Positions 1 through 11,867 of a DNA stretch of 64,000 bases are shown one piece after another. The notes under the pieces were generated by a model. The model saw nothing but the letters and a program-made list of their open reading frames with translations, made no database searches and was not told the origin of the DNA. The stretch comes from Camellia lanceoleosa (Eukaryota; Streptophyta; Magnoliopsida; Ericales; Theaceae), in NCBI GenBank assembly GCA_025200525.1, contig CM045770.1:128069429-128133428 (forward strand). The letters are read 5' to 3'. How positions within the stretch are numbered: position 1 is the first letter of the stretch; every line of letters starts with the position of its first letter. A program made the position numbers and the translations under genes.

Positions 1-29
1 TTATTCAGATATGTAATTATTTAAGTATT

Positions 30-1015
30 GTAATAATTCCCTGCCACGCTTCTTTCTATCCTATTCTTTTATTTTCTTTCCTTATTTGTAAATATACATC
101 ACATTTTTCTTTTCATCATATCCATGCTTTGCATCTATGTTTCACGCATCTTCATTCGGCTAAATTTGCATTTATGGATTTAATCAATTCTTATCTGATT
201 ATGTGCACTACCTCATGTTCTTGAGATGATTCACATGCCATATCTTAGTTTCATTTCATGAGTGAATTACATTAAGATTTTGTATGTAGAAAAAAATGCA
301 TGTTTTACTAACTTTGTTTTGTAACTGTTCGCGGGACGTCAATAAGTATGTAAGTTTTTATGCTTTAGCATCCCGCTTGTGTGTGCTTCTTATTATGTTT
401 TAGCATCCTACCATGTGGCTACTTACTTACTTGATATAACTGTATAAATGCTGGTGAATGAAGGTTGTGTTGCTTAATTTGGAATGATGTTGATTTTCAT
501 GTTTGTAAACTCAATTTCTTTGTGTTGTACATCTTCAAAACTCTTTCAAAATATATAAAATAAAATTGTTCCAGAATGAATGATATAGTATATACTTGTT
601 TACTTCACATAGTAAATTTTAGGATTTATTAAATAATTGAAATATGAGCATATAAAGGAAATAAAACTCAAATTACGGTTTAGTATAGGCCGATCTTTTG
701 ATCGGCTGAGCAGGAGTGCTCAATTAATGGCATTCCCCTCTCATACCTAAGGTTCTGAACCGAGGCATCTTTGGTTACGACAAATAATGGCCTTGTCATG
801 AGTCATGGGTTTCTTAATTTTCCGAAAATATTAGGTGATGACTCTAAGATTTGGTGATGTAGTCCATTTCTAGCAAAGATTTTGTAATAAAACAGATTTT
901 TTTTATAAAGTTGTCAAATCTGGACTTTCATCTATGTTTCACATTGTACTCATGAGACTAGATCAAAGAAATTGAGGGTCCGACTGTTTAACACTCACGG
1001 GTACCCCGAACATGT
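30..1015 (+). mobile_element. Degraded LTR relic of a Tat-type element
   Basis: This stretch aligns by eye with the 3' two thirds of the LTRs of elements A and B further right. It keeps, in order, the segment around the words gctttagcat, the gaatgaaggttg block near 460, the 'gccgatctttgatcgg' block (here near 690-710), the 'accgaggca' and 'tttggt' block near 760, and the final 'agactagat' block near 955. It differs from A and B at many more sites than they differ from each other, so it is an older or different subfamily. No internal region follows, so it is a solo or truncated LTR. The left end may lie outside the window. Confidence 0.55.
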
Positions 1016-1389
1016 TAACGATACAAATTTCAATTGTGGATATTTATTTTTTATTTTGCTGATATTGCGAATTTAATTTAAAATTAACTCTTGCAAAAAA
1101 TTTCATCGGTAATCTACGCTGGCCTTTTCTAAAGATATTTTATTTTTAATACTAGCAATTCTCTAGTTATAATTTATTACAGATTTTTTAGAAGAAATAA
1201 CAAAAAGAGAATTTAATTTATTTAACTCACTTTCTAATTTATAAATATAATCTAAACTATCTTTTATTTCAGCTTTTAGTGCTGTAATTAAACACAGATA
1301 ATTATTAGCTATAAGATTCTACAAAATATAATTTTATCTTATATATTAATCTTATATTTTTGCAATTTTTTCTCAAATTGTTAGACTTA
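1016..1389. other. AT-rich intergenic, nothing recognised
   Basis: Very AT-rich sequence with short homopolymer tracts between the LTR relic and the foldback element. No coding, RNA or repeat signal is visible. Confidence 0.5.
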
Positions 1390-1825
1390 CTTTGTAATTT
1401 TAAAAGAGAGCCAACTTGTCACCAGTTGGAAATTAAGACTGGACTATCCAGTTCGCTCCGTGAGCCCATTTTTGGGCCCTGTTTCGATAATTTGAACCGT
1501 TCACATTTTAGAGTTCGTCAAGTAAATTATCCCTATAAAAAAATCAAATCAATCAGATAATGACAACTACGTGTTCAAATCAATTTTGTATAAAAGAAAT
1601 GGACCGTGAAAAAATAAACAGGTCATATAAAACTGATTCGAACATGTAATTGCTATTATTCGATCGACTTGATTTTTTACAAGGACAATGTACTCGACGA
1701 ACCCTAAAATATGGACGGTTTAAATTATCGAAGTAGGGCCCAAATGTGAGCCCACGGAGTAAATTAGACGATCCAATCTTGATGTCTAATTGGAGATAAA
1801 TTGGATCTTTTTAAAAATTCTTGAT
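1390..1825. repeat. Long foldback (MITE-like) element
   Basis: The left arm (about 1390-1595) and right arm (about 1615-1825) are inverted copies with scattered mismatches. For example 'gataatttgaaccgt' near 1486 pairs with 'acggtttaaattatc' near 1716, 'gggccc' near 1475 pairs with 'gggccc' near 1737, and 'ctccgtg' near 1457 pairs with 'cacgga' near 1754. The loop is only some tens of bases, so an RNA copy would form one long imperfect hairpin. This is typical of foldback MITEs. I could not fix the ends or a target duplication. Confidence 0.6.
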
Positions 1826-2690
1826 GATTAGGCTCTTGATGATGTGACTTGAATTGATGAGGTATGAGTTATACCTATGGATTATTGCTTCGTAGCTCAC
1901 AAGGGGTGTCTCAAAAATGGCCCGAAAAGCACTATTTTCTCTCTCCTTTCTATCTCTCTATTGTCGTTTCCTCTTCTCTCTTGTATTGTCTATAAGCGAA
2001 AAACACTCTTTCTTCCGTCATCCCTCTCATTCCCTACATCTATGTTCCCTCATTCCTCTCATTCCCCAGATCTCTATCATCTCCCTCATCTCTGTGAATC
2101 CTTCCGATCACTCATTGATAGAGGAGAACGACAGACTGAGGAGGAGAACGACGGAAACTCACAGTTAAATAGAATAGACATTCAGAGAGAAACTCAATTT
2201 CAATTTAATAGTACAAATACAAATTCTTCAAAACAACAATAACAACACAAAGAAACTCAATTTAAGTTTAATAGTTTTTCTTTAATTCTTCATCACTTTA
2301 CAGGTTTATTTTTACACTTCTATTTCAAATTGAAAAAAAAAATAAAAAAAATTACATGGATAGCTTGGGATGACTATTAAAAATAAAACTTTACATAGAC
2401 ATTCAAACTAAAAAAACTTTACTTAAAGTTGTTTATCTTTACATGACTGTTTCTAAGCACAAACATGATCAAATAGCCACAATTGATGGCTTGGGACCCC
2501 CCTACAGTGAATTTTATAAGATAAACAACTTGTTCATTTTGTTTGGGCAAATGATCAAATACCCACAATTCTTCATCATAAGATTATTATTTTTTTTTTA
2601 AAAAAAAATAGTGCTTCTAAGCACAGACATGATCAAATAGCCACAATTCTTCATCCCTTCAATTAAAAGGTAAACAACTTTAAGCAAGAC

Positions 2691-2726
<36 letters not shown>

Positions 2727-2803
2727 AGCAAACATAAATAGTTAATCAAATCAAAACACTAATTCTTAATCACACAATGTGAAACCTTAAATTAAAAACA
2801 AAA
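1826..2803. other. Intergenic flank with short repeats
   Basis: No gene is supported. A pyrimidine-rich stretch at 1935-2100 gives a short open frame that resembles no protein I know. A 34-base segment at 2451-2484 recurs with one mismatch at 2615-2648, and a third partial copy lies at 2549-2576. A run of 33 T lies at 2693-2725. The 29 bases ending near 1878 resemble the stretch at about 54920-54950 on the far side of element A. Confidence 0.5.
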
Positions 2804-2808
2804 CCAAC
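2804..2808. repeat. Left target-site duplication of element A
   Basis: CCAAC directly precedes the TGTAGACACC start of the 5' LTR. The other copy, CTAAC, follows the 3' LTR at 54434-54438. There is one mismatch, as expected for an old insertion. Confidence 0.65.
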
Positions 2809-3021
2809 TGTAGACACCCCATTTTTGACCGTCCTCAAGACTTAGATGTCATCTCTGGTGCACTCGATGACTGTGTATGTTTGTGTTCGTTTTGAACGCC
2901 CGAAGTCCTCAGCGGAATGCCTTGTCTTTGAGCCTCTAAACCATATTCTTTCTATGCCTTGTTTTGGACCAAAACTTAGTGTCTGGACCTCTTGGTGACC
3001 TATCAGCCACCACCCAAGGCT

Positions 3022-3192
3022 GTCGGCCATGGGATGTTTTTGTCGGCCACACCGGCTATCAAGAGGTGGTCGTACCACCAAGCCTTTTCTAGATATTTAT
3101 TGACACAGCTATTGTGCACGAATCGCATCTCCATACACGTGTATGGTGAGGTGAGATGTTTCTAAGCTCAAGGGGTGTTTTTGCATAAATAG
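3022..3192 (+). promoter_or_regulatory. LTR promoter of A: GCCGAC motifs, G-box palindrome, TATA
   Basis: Two GTCGGC motifs (reverse of GCCGAC, the CRT/DRE core) lie at 3022-3027 and 3042-3047. A perfect 16-bp palindrome with a CACGTG centre lies at 3131-3146. A TATA-like box, CATAAATAG, starts at 3184. The same order and spacing recur in the other LTRs. Transcription would start about 30 bases after the TATA box, just before the CT-rich tract. That these sites bind stress factors is inference. Confidence 0.6.
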
Positions 3193-4644
3193 GGGGGGTT
3201 CCTCCCCCATTTTGGAGGGTTAGAAAAATTAGAGCAAACATATATCTCTCTCAAGCTTTCTCTCTCTCTCTCTTGATATTTTGTACACATTTGCTCACAA
3301 GTCCTTAGCTTTTGCATACCAACCCTTAACCAAATACTCTCACCTTTGGACTGAGATTACTTGGAGTCTTGTTTGAGCTCTAGAAGGTGGTTTGAGCTTG
3401 GATTATTGGCTATTTTGTGCTTTGCTTCAAAGGTATAGCACTTACCCTATTTATACTTGTTTTGTATCTTGGTTTTGCCATCTATTTCAACTATTTTTTG
3501 GGCTGATTTTGAACTATCAAAAACTCTGTTTTTGTGACTTAAAAGTGTTGGTTTGAGGTCTCTTTGAGTTAGGGGGTAGTCCACCCTTCTTGCTCCTTTG
3601 TTTGTTAAGCCTTTGTACCTTTTTTCACCACTTTTAAACCAACTTTTTTGGGCCTTTTAACCACTGAATTTTAGAGATTTTTCAATGGTAAAAACCTTAT
3701 TTTGAAGTCCAAAATTGAAGGGCTTAGCCTCCCCTCCTTGTGTCTTGTTTGCATGCCTAGTTAGCCTCACATGTTAGCTTATTACTTTAGCTTTTTGTGG
3801 CTCAAGTCCAGCATGTTTTAAGCTCTGTTTTGACCTGTTTTGGCTCTATTTTGGGCTGGTTAATTCATTTGAGTCTTGTATTGCATAGTTGTAGTGTAAT
3901 TTCCTTCACTAGCTTGATGTTTTAATGCTTTAATCATCATTGTTTTGAGTTAATAGCATGTTTTAGTATTGTTTTGCACTTCATTTCAGCACTATAATCT
4001 CTGCAATCTCCCTCAAGTCTTCACTCTTTTATTTGCTTTGAAAATGGCTTTAAACCTCTTGTTTGCCTAAGTGTGAAATGGAGGTGTTGCACCTAATGGT
4101 TTAATTCCTTAGGGGGTTCATTACCAACAGTGTAATACCTCTTTCATGCCCAAAGTAACTTGTTGTTCGAGTCATCTTTCCATTAGAGGACACTCACTAA
4201 TAGACTTAATGGATTAAAGAATGGCTTTGGTAATTAAAATGAGTAAACAAAATTGGACAAGTAAAAGAGACAAGATAAGCATTCTTTGTGTTGCATTGCA
4301 TATGTTCAAATCGGACGTTAGTTTGAACACAAGGGAAATGAGACCTTTCATATTCAAAAGTGATGAAATGTGCCATTTTCCTCGGTCTCCATTTCCCTTG
4401 ATCATGCATGATAAGGTAATGGTCCTTTGGTCTCATTTTGCATTCATTGAACTTGCACAATTGGTTTCACAAACCATCATGCAATGAAATTTCTTGATTG
4501 ATGCTTTGTAAACCCAAACTTTGTCCCTCTTTTGATCTCCCCATGAAAAGGAGAGGCAAAGTGTGCAAATAATATGTGAGCATACACTGTTTTGCTCTGT
4601 CTGCTCTCTGTTGCAGCAAAAAGAGGAGTTCATGTCATCAGTGG

Positions 4645-4707
4645 CCGACTGACCACCACTAGCAGCTGACTAGCTACCAGTGGTAGCCGACCGGCCCCTT
4701 GTCGGCC
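4645..4707. repeat. GGCCGAC motif cluster inside the transcribed LTR
   Basis: GCCGAC occurs at 4645-4650 and 4687-4692, and its reverse complement GTCGGC at 4702-4707. Between them lie decayed copies such as gctgac. Equivalent clusters occur at 13628-13700 and 39418-39484 in element B. Confidence 0.6.
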
Positions 4708-6114
4708 ACCAATGAAATTTGCACAGTGTGTTCCTGAGGTGGAGCAGAGGTATTCTGGAAGTTGGCAGAATTTTTGGTGTTCAAATGTGCAAACAGAGGC
4801 TCGCAGCAGCAAAACGGTGACTTTTTAGGTGGAGGAACCGAGCATGCATGCATCCTTCGTTTCCCAAGGCCGTTTAGTTAACTTGTCTAGTTAATTAGTT
4901 GATTAGTTAGTGTTGCAATAATTAGCTTAATTAGCGTAGCTAGTTAGTTGGCTTATTTATTCGGACCCTCCTTCGCGAGGACGTAATGTTGTAATAAGTG
5001 TGTGTGTGTGTGTGTGTGTGTCCGTGTTTGTTTTCCAACCCCACGTCTTTCTCCCTTTTATTTAATCACTTTTGATGGTTAGATTAGGACATGTTTTGAT
5101 TAGCATATCGCATGTTTATATCCATTTATTCGTATTGTATGCACCGAGGCTTGACGCATCATTCAAACTGCATTGTGATTTCAATATCTTATTTGAATAC
5201 ATGTTTAACCACATGTTATCAAGTTATTTTCTCTGCCATATTAGTAGCTGAACCTATTAATTGCATTATTGCATGTGTTGCACTAGACATCTTGCACAGT
5301 TAGCATCATGCATATTTCTAACTAGTTTCTGTTTTGGCTTGGAGTACTCGGTGAGTTTTATGTTTTAGCATACTTGCATGAGTGTGATTGCCATATTTCG
5401 CATGCTTGCCATGAGGCTATGTGCTTAAATGCTAAGCTGCATAAATGCCTATGGATGAAGGCTTGTTGTTTGAATTGGAACAATTCAACGAATGTAAGTT
5501 TTAAGCCCACTTTGTTGAGTGGCAAATCATGTTTTAAGCCCACTTTGTTTGGTGGCAAATCTGTAATCTTTAAGCCCACTTGAGGGTGGCAACTTCAAAC
5601 CATTTTCGCAAACAAACATGAGTTGAAATGTTTCAATTCTTGCGGTGTAGTCTATACTTGCTTGCGCGCATCATATATTACAGTTAGATTAATAACTGGA
5701 ACAAGAATGCATACTGTTTATAAAATATCATATCAAGATTAGTAGAGGTTGATCTTTGATCGGGCGAGCGTGGGTGCTTAATTCATGACCTTCCCCCCTC
5801 GTACCTAAGTTCTCTAGTTGAGGCAACTTTGGTGATGACAGACACGTGGCCTTCGGCACGAGTTAGGATTTCCTAAATTTCTCCAAAAATAAAATATTTA
5901 GGTGGTGATTCTGTACTTGGCAAAGCAGTCTAGTTTTGGCATTATTTGATTTAAAATCGATCTTCCAAAACGATTTGTCGGATTTGGACTCTTTGGTGTT
6001 CATCAGTTTCACATTGCACTTGTGAGACTAGATTCAGAACTGCGAGAGTCCAAACTGTAGGGCTTTCTTTCAAACCTTCTGAAAGGGGGCGCGAAAAAGC
6101 CGGGCTACAGTTTC

Positions 6115-6132
6115 TTGTGACTCTGCTAGGGA
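6115..6132 (+). promoter_or_regulatory. Primer binding site of A (tRNA-Arg-like)
   Basis: Five bases after the LTR end, TTGTGACTCTGCTAGGGA matches the Tat/Ogre tRNA-Arg primer site TGGCGACTCTGCTGGGGA at all but three positions. All three differences are G-to-A, C-to-T or G-to-T type decay. This is where minus-strand synthesis would have been primed. Confidence 0.65.
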
Positions 6133-6914
6133 TTTAGAGAACTTGACTTAAACTCATGATATGACTTTTTATCTACACTTATGTGTTTGTTTGCATTTGT
6201 ATTTGCATTGGTGCGCCTAAGTCACAGTGTTTGCCATCTGCTATTCCTGAGCGGTTCTCCGTGAGGCTTGCTTAGAAAAGCTTGCCAAAAGGCTGACCGG
6301 TTGTGGGCTCTACCACGATGGGAACACAACCCTTGGATCTGGACTACCGCTATACCGTTTGATCCTTCTTTCACTTCTCAGTGTTAGGTGTGAGAGGTAT
6401 ATTAGGTAGTCTTGCTGAGGTACCCTTTTTGACTAATCAACCTAGTTGCATATCGGAAACCATAGAGACTATTCCAAACTAGGACAGGTTGCTCACCCGA
6501 ATGCAGGAATTGTTTGAAACTGCTTGTTTTGCGTAGTGAACCCCTAGCTCTTGACGAAATTAGGATAGGGCAACCCTACCCTATCATAGGGGTGTTTTGG
6601 CTCTCACTTGCTTGGTATGTGCTTTTGGAGTGAAACTCTGCAGGAATGTATGTATCAGTTACAAGTCTGGATATCAGTTTTGGGGGCAGAAATCAGTGTT
6701 TGAGTATAGTTCTCCAGCTTATGATTGCGACTACGTGTTGTTTCTGTCTGAGCCGAGGTGTTGTGCAGTTTCTGATTTTTGTTTCTTTTTGCTTTATTTT
6801 CTTTTTGCATGGTAGTATTTCACCATTGCTTTAGACGATTCCGTTACCCCCCAAGCACTCTGGGCCTGAGTAAGGCGACTTTACCGATTTGGGGATCTTG
6901 CAAGAGGATAGCCA
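6133..6914 (+). other. Untranslated leader of element A
   Basis: About 780 bases between the primer site and gag. It is clearly alike in A and B (B copy 15250-16033), for example 'gggaacacaacccttggat' near 6320 and 15435. Short open frames here do not stay in the same frame between copies, so I read it as leader or packaging sequence, not as an extra ORF. Confidence 0.55.
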
Positions 6915-8795
6915 ATGTTTGCTTCACTCCCACTAGTTACCAGATGGAGGAGGATCAAGCATAAGTCACCGGTTCAGCAGTCACCATTTACTTCACCTGT
7001 GCTAGGTCAGGTCCAATCATCTTCTTGCACTCCAAAAGGAAAGTATACACCAGTTTTGATGGCTCAACATTCTACAGTCAGCATAGAAGATATGCTTCGT
7101 CAACTCCAGCAGACTATTGAGAATATATAGCTAGATGCTTCCCGGCAAGCTGAGACCACGGCCCACCAAGCCGAGGTTGTAGCCCGTCAAACAGAGGTAA
7201 TAGAAAGGCTTCAGCAATAGTAGCCACAACCGGTAGTGGCCTCAGCATCCCACCCACCCCCAGCGGGAGTTCCTGCACCCGGGGTCACAATCAATGTCCA
7301 GGAAAATGCGGGCTTTCAGGCGGATCTGATTGTACCCTAGACCTCCAAGGCACCAATATACCAGACAAAGGCGTCGTTTGAATTTGAGGTTGACCATACT
7401 GCATTAAAGGTCAACAAGCTAGAAAAGCTCTTCAAAAGGGCACAGGGCGTCAATTCAATCCCTAATATTGAGGATGGCTATACTGACACGGCAGTGACTT
7501 TGCTAGATAGATTCAAGATCTCGCATATAGACCAGTTTGACGGTTCAGGGGATCCTATGGTCCATCTACGGCTGTTCTCTGATATTCTACGACCAATGGC
7601 TCTCACCAGACTGCAGAAGTTGTTGCTCTTTGGCTGGACCCTGTCGGGTATAGTGGCCATTTGGTATGCCAAACTTGAAGACTTTGTGAAGAAAAATTGG
7701 GAGGATATGGCTGAGGCCTTCATAGCACAGTACTCCTATAACACTCAGATCGAGGTCACTACTCATGATCTCAAAGCAACTCACCTTGAGCCAAAGAAGG
7801 GCTTCTCCGATTTTGTGACCCGGTGGAGGGCTAAGGCCTCCACGATGACAAACCGACTGGTTGAAAAGGACCAGATCAGAATGGTGGTCTACAACGTGCA
7901 AGGAAGACTGTTGCAGAAGATGATAGTCTTACCTTTGTCTACATTTGCTGAATTCCACGAAGTAAGGGTTCAAATCGAGGATGCAATGAAGCAGGGGCTG
8001 ATAGACAGTGAGAGGGAGGAGCCCAAGAGGGCTTTCACACTTAGTTCCAATGCGACTACTAGCGATAGTGCAGCTACAAGGCCTTCAGACGTGAATATTG
8101 TCACTACCACACCCAACACTGCCAACTCTTTTGCCAGCACATCTAATACAACTTCTCAAACCTCAAGCCATCAGGCCCGAGGCCAGAAGGTCTTCACACC
8201 GCTCTATATGTCCTTATCTATAGCCCTGAGGGTCCTAATCAAGAAGGGGCACCTTAAGCCGTTAGAACAACGCCCATTGCCCGATCCTCTCCCTCCGAAA
8301 CACAACCCGCCCAAATACTGTGCCTTTTACCAACAACATGGTCATGACACTGATCAATGCTTTAGACTTCATCATGAGATTCAAGATCTCATTGACAACA
8401 AAGTGATAGCGCCTTCCCAGAAGCCAAATGTCAATGCAAATCCTCTCTCACCACATAACCAAGTACCTCCACCCCGGCATAGGAACCTTATACAAACACT
8501 GGCCATCCCTTACGACCCTAGTATATACATCACCCCCTCCCACTTACCTAAGCCGGCGTTGTTCATCCTTGAGAGCACAAACTTGTGCATGATGAACATG
8601 TCAACAATCCAAACTGAACCCGTGGTGGTGACAATGGAAGATGATACTAGTCCGTTGCCTGAGGGCTTTGAGGACTCATCTGATGGAGTGTACAACCCGA
8701 GCTGTTATATTGTGTCGGTTAACCAGGCTAAGTTGGAAGTGGAGCTGGCAACAGGAATGGAGGTTGGTGTGGTCCGGGAGGATGGCCCAAGCTAG
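6915..8795 (+). pseudogene. gag: Gag of element A (broken)
   Basis: Capsid/nucleocapsid polyprotein that would package the element RNA. One frame runs from 6915 to 8795 but is cut by several TAG stops between 7128 and 7340; most sit where a CAG would be expected. The retrotransposon gag domain lies at about 7530-7850 (motifs GDPMVHL, AIWYAKL, NWEDMAEAF, RWRAKA). A zinc knuckle lies at about 8316-8380, with YCAFYQQHGHDTDQC intact in A. The ATG at 6915 is GTG in B, so the start is uncertain; the next in-frame Met is near 7060. The TAG at 8793-8795 is CAG in B, so the frame originally ran on into the protease. Confidence 0.85.
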
Positions 8796-10547
8796 GGATT
8801 AGATGATCTAGCCAACCTAGAGGAAGACATCAACAATCTGCAGTTCTTCGATGAACAAGATTCGAGAGATGTGCACATTAACTGGTTCGATCTGAATGGG
8901 TCGACAGACAACTCTGGGTGGCTCAGTAATGAACCTGATGTGGATGAGGGACTTCAACCAAAACTGGAAGAGCCAAAAGCAGGAACTACTATGAAGGGTG
9001 GAAGGGCCGAGGAAAAGGGGAAGTTGCCGAAGAGCACCGGTATTAAGAATTTAGCTCAAGAATCGGGCATTATTAGTACTGTTGATATGGAACAAGAAGT
9101 CGCATTGAAGTGGCTTGAACAAGAAAGGGATGAGAATAGTCAGAAAGTTGGAAAAGCTAAACACCCTGTGGGGGATGACTATGATGTAAGAGTGATTACA
9201 ACAGAACCGGACAATTGCTTGTCGGTTGCCGGAGATGTATGGTGGGAAGATGATGATCTGCATCTTGCCCACACCGACGAGGATTGGGGCCAAGACCTAC
9301 CAGACGACACTTGGTACTTTGAGGAGGTTGATCATATGACTAGAAGTGGGCAGTACTTCAAGCCCCCACACTTAGACCAATCCGAACCATCCGAAAAAGA
9401 CAAGGAGGCAAAAAAACAGAGGGAAAAACTGTTAGAGGAAAAGGCTGTGCTGAAACAGTTAAAGAAAATTCAAGCAGACATATCTATCTGGGGGTTGCTT
9501 ATGGCTTCAAGAGTGCACGGGCAAGTTGTATTGTTGGCAATGGATAAAGCCAAACTGTCTATCGACACAACTCCAGAGCAACTAGTGGGACTTGTCTTCC
9601 CAAGAGGTGCTTCACCTGCTTTGACCTTCTCGGATAAGGAATTGTCGCCCGAAGGCTCTGCACATAACAAACTACTATACAACTCAGTTAAGTGTAGAGA
9701 GAAGTAGGTGTTGGTTGTATTGGTTAACACTGGGTCTGCAATCAATGTTTGTCCGTCTCGCACAACCTATGCTATTGGCTTGAAGCCAACGGATTTTGTA
9801 CCGACGGCCCAGGTGATCCGGGCTTACGACAACACAAGCAAGGAAGTGATGGGAACAGTACCAGTCAAAATACAAGTTGCCCTGGCTCAACAGGATATTG
9901 AGTTTCACGTCCTGGATGTGCCAGCTACTTTCAACTTGATGCTTGGGCGACCCTGGCTGCACCAAGTAAAAGATGTTTCTTCTACCTTACATGAAATGCT
10001 GAAGTACCCTCTTGGAAAGGAGGTAGCCATTGTGTTCAGGAATTCATCTATACATCCTCCGCCAAAGGTTACGACACCCGTACTGGAGATTGTACATGGT
10101 GACGAGGATGTTTTCATATTTGGTTTTACCTTAGCTGAGGTCCGGGTGGTGCAAAACATCTTGGCTGTGGATGAGGGCTTATATGTCAGTGGTCAATTAG
10201 TGTATCTCATGAACAAGCCACAGCATATACCTGGGATGGGATTAGGCAGAAGTGGCTGGAAGGGCGTTATTACACTGGCCGAAGTGCCACATAACCCACA
10301 TGCCTTTGGTCTTGGCTATACGCCCACCAAAGAGGACTGGGTGAGGAAAGGGAAAGAAATGGCTGGAAGAGCCAGAGCAAAGCAAAGTGGAAGGCATTAT
10401 GAGCTTGTGCATAGGCCAATTCAGGGAACTCTGAACGGCCGCTTTGTCCGGGAATGGGAAGACATCCCATTTTGCGACTTTGCTGAGCCATGGTTGAACT
10501 CCAAGAAGCGATGCCTTCCTGGCTTCGAGATTTTATTTGACTTATAG
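8796..10547 (+). pseudogene. pro: Acidic linker, aspartic protease and G-patch-like region of A
   Basis: This continues the gag frame. 8871-9707 encodes an acidic, charged linker (motif WWEDDDLHLAHTDEDW near 9240) with a TAG at 9705-9707 where B has TGG. The retropepsin-like protease follows at about 9708-9970. Its catalytic motif reads VNTGSAINVC, where B has VDTGSAINVC, so A has lost the catalytic Asp. The later conserved motif is MLGRPWLHQV. Next comes a glycine-rich segment at about 10230-10330 (GMGLGRSGWKGV...FGLGYTPTK) that looks like a G-patch. The frame ends at TAG 10545-10547, again CAG in B. Confidence 0.8.
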
Positions 10548-11867
10548 CCACAAGAGAGCGACACAGAGGAACAGACTGAATTAACTGCAGAGGCTGAACA
10601 GAACATAGAAAGTAAGTCCAACGGCAGCGAACTTAAGGTAGGAGCAACACTAGCATGTCTCCTTTTGGATCCTCAGATCAACCCGGAGAGCTTGGGGGAT
10701 GACTTAACCGTTTCCATGATCAGAGACGAATCGGGTGTGGACCCTTCTGGTGGTATCTTGGATGCATCTAACGCACTGTCCCTCACTTGGTAGCTGGAGG
10801 AGGGTTTTCCGTCTAGTACCTTTGAGTCAGGTAGCGAGCCGGAATCTAATTCCACAGAGTCTGTGGAGTCAGAATCAGATTCTAGTTCTTCTGAGTCGGA
10901 GTCCGGTATTCCTGGGGTTGATAACCCGGATACCGAAGTTTTGTCCAGGTCGTCTTTTTCCTTTTCTTTTAAGTCGGTTGTAATCGAGGAATTGGATGAG
11001 CTGGATCTTTTGAATGTGAATACCATTGCAGTTTCTGAGTACTTCTCTGTGCCACTTGTATATTGCATTGATACTTTCAAATTTTTAATGAAAATAATAA
11101 GGAATGAATTCCTCTGGTTTTGAAACATTTGATTGACCGGGAAGATGAGAGGTTTATAAAACCCCTTGTTGATGAAATCATTGAAATTAATGTTGGTACT
11201 GAGAAGGATCCGCATCTGGTCCAGATTGGGCCCATGTTGTTTTCAGAGGAGCGCAAACACTTAGTCGCTTTATTAAAAGATTTCAAAAATGTTTTCGCGT
11301 GGTCCTACGAAGACATGCCTGGAATCAATCCTGAGATTGTACAGCATCAAATCCCTCTTGACCTCGGGGCCCGACCCATCAAGAAGAAACTTCACAGAAT
11401 ACGCCCAGATTGGGCTTTAAAGATTAAGGAGGAGGTCACCAAGTAGATAAACGCAGGTTTTTTGCTAGTATCTGAGTACCCAACTTGGTTGGCCAACATT
11501 GTTCCAGTGCTAAATAAAGATGGCAGAATTCGGAGGACTTCAGAGATCTAAACAGAGCCAGTCCAAAGGACGACTTTCCCTTACCACACATCGATGAATT
11601 GGTGGACTTCACCGCAGGCCATGCATTACTCTCCTTCATGGATGGATTTTCTGGGTATAACCAAATTCTGATGGCACCCGAGGATAGAGAGAAAATTGCC
11701 TTCACTACGCCGTGGAGAACCTACTACTACAGGGTGATGCCGTTTGGGTTGAAGAATGCTGGGGCTGCCTATCAACGGGTTGCAACCACGATTCTACATG
11801 ATATGATCCATAAAGAGATTGAGGTGTACGTCGACGACATGATTGTCAAGTCCAAGGAAAAAGAGGG
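10548..11867 (+). pseudogene. pol: Reverse transcriptase of A, N-terminal part, cut by element B
   Basis: After an acidic, serine-rich spacer (ESDSSSSESESGIPG near 10870) and a frameshift between about 11060 and 11115, the RT begins at about 11120. Recognisable blocks are FAWSYEDMPGI, IPLDLGARPIK, GFLLVSEYPTWLANIV, FMDGFSGYNQI, YRVMPFGLKNAGAAYQR and the catalytic YVDDM at 11827-11841. A few bases are lost near 11530 compared with B (20640-20660), breaking the frame in the DFRDLN block. The sequence stops at KSKEKEG, where element B is inserted, and resumes at 41005. Confidence 0.85.
11863..11867. repeat. Left target-site duplication of element B
   Basis: GAGGG at 11863-11867 is repeated exactly at 41005-41009, where the interrupted RT frame of A resumes with EGHYTAL. 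This fixes the insertion point to the base. Confidence 0.85.

Larger units (their letters stand above)
2809..6109 (+). repeat. 5' LTR of element A
   Basis: A 3301-bp direct repeat paired with 51171-54433, starting TGTAGACACC and ending GGGCTACA. It holds the promoter block (3022-3192), a CT-rich tract after the TATA box (3241-3275), a second GGCCGAC cluster (4645-4707), a TG microsatellite (about 4999-5020) and the family-conserved block near 5745-5900. The short open frames inside it are not conserved in element B and are not taken as genes. Confidence 0.9.

Noticed and set aside
1877..2242. 121-codon open frame in the left flank
   Set aside because: Serine/leucine/proline-rich because of a pyrimidine-rich tract; no recognisable domain and an overlapping frame of similar quality.
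4206..4487. Open frames shared by both LTRs of A (also 52584-52865)
   Set aside because: They are shared only because the LTRs are copies; element B LTRs do not keep the frame.
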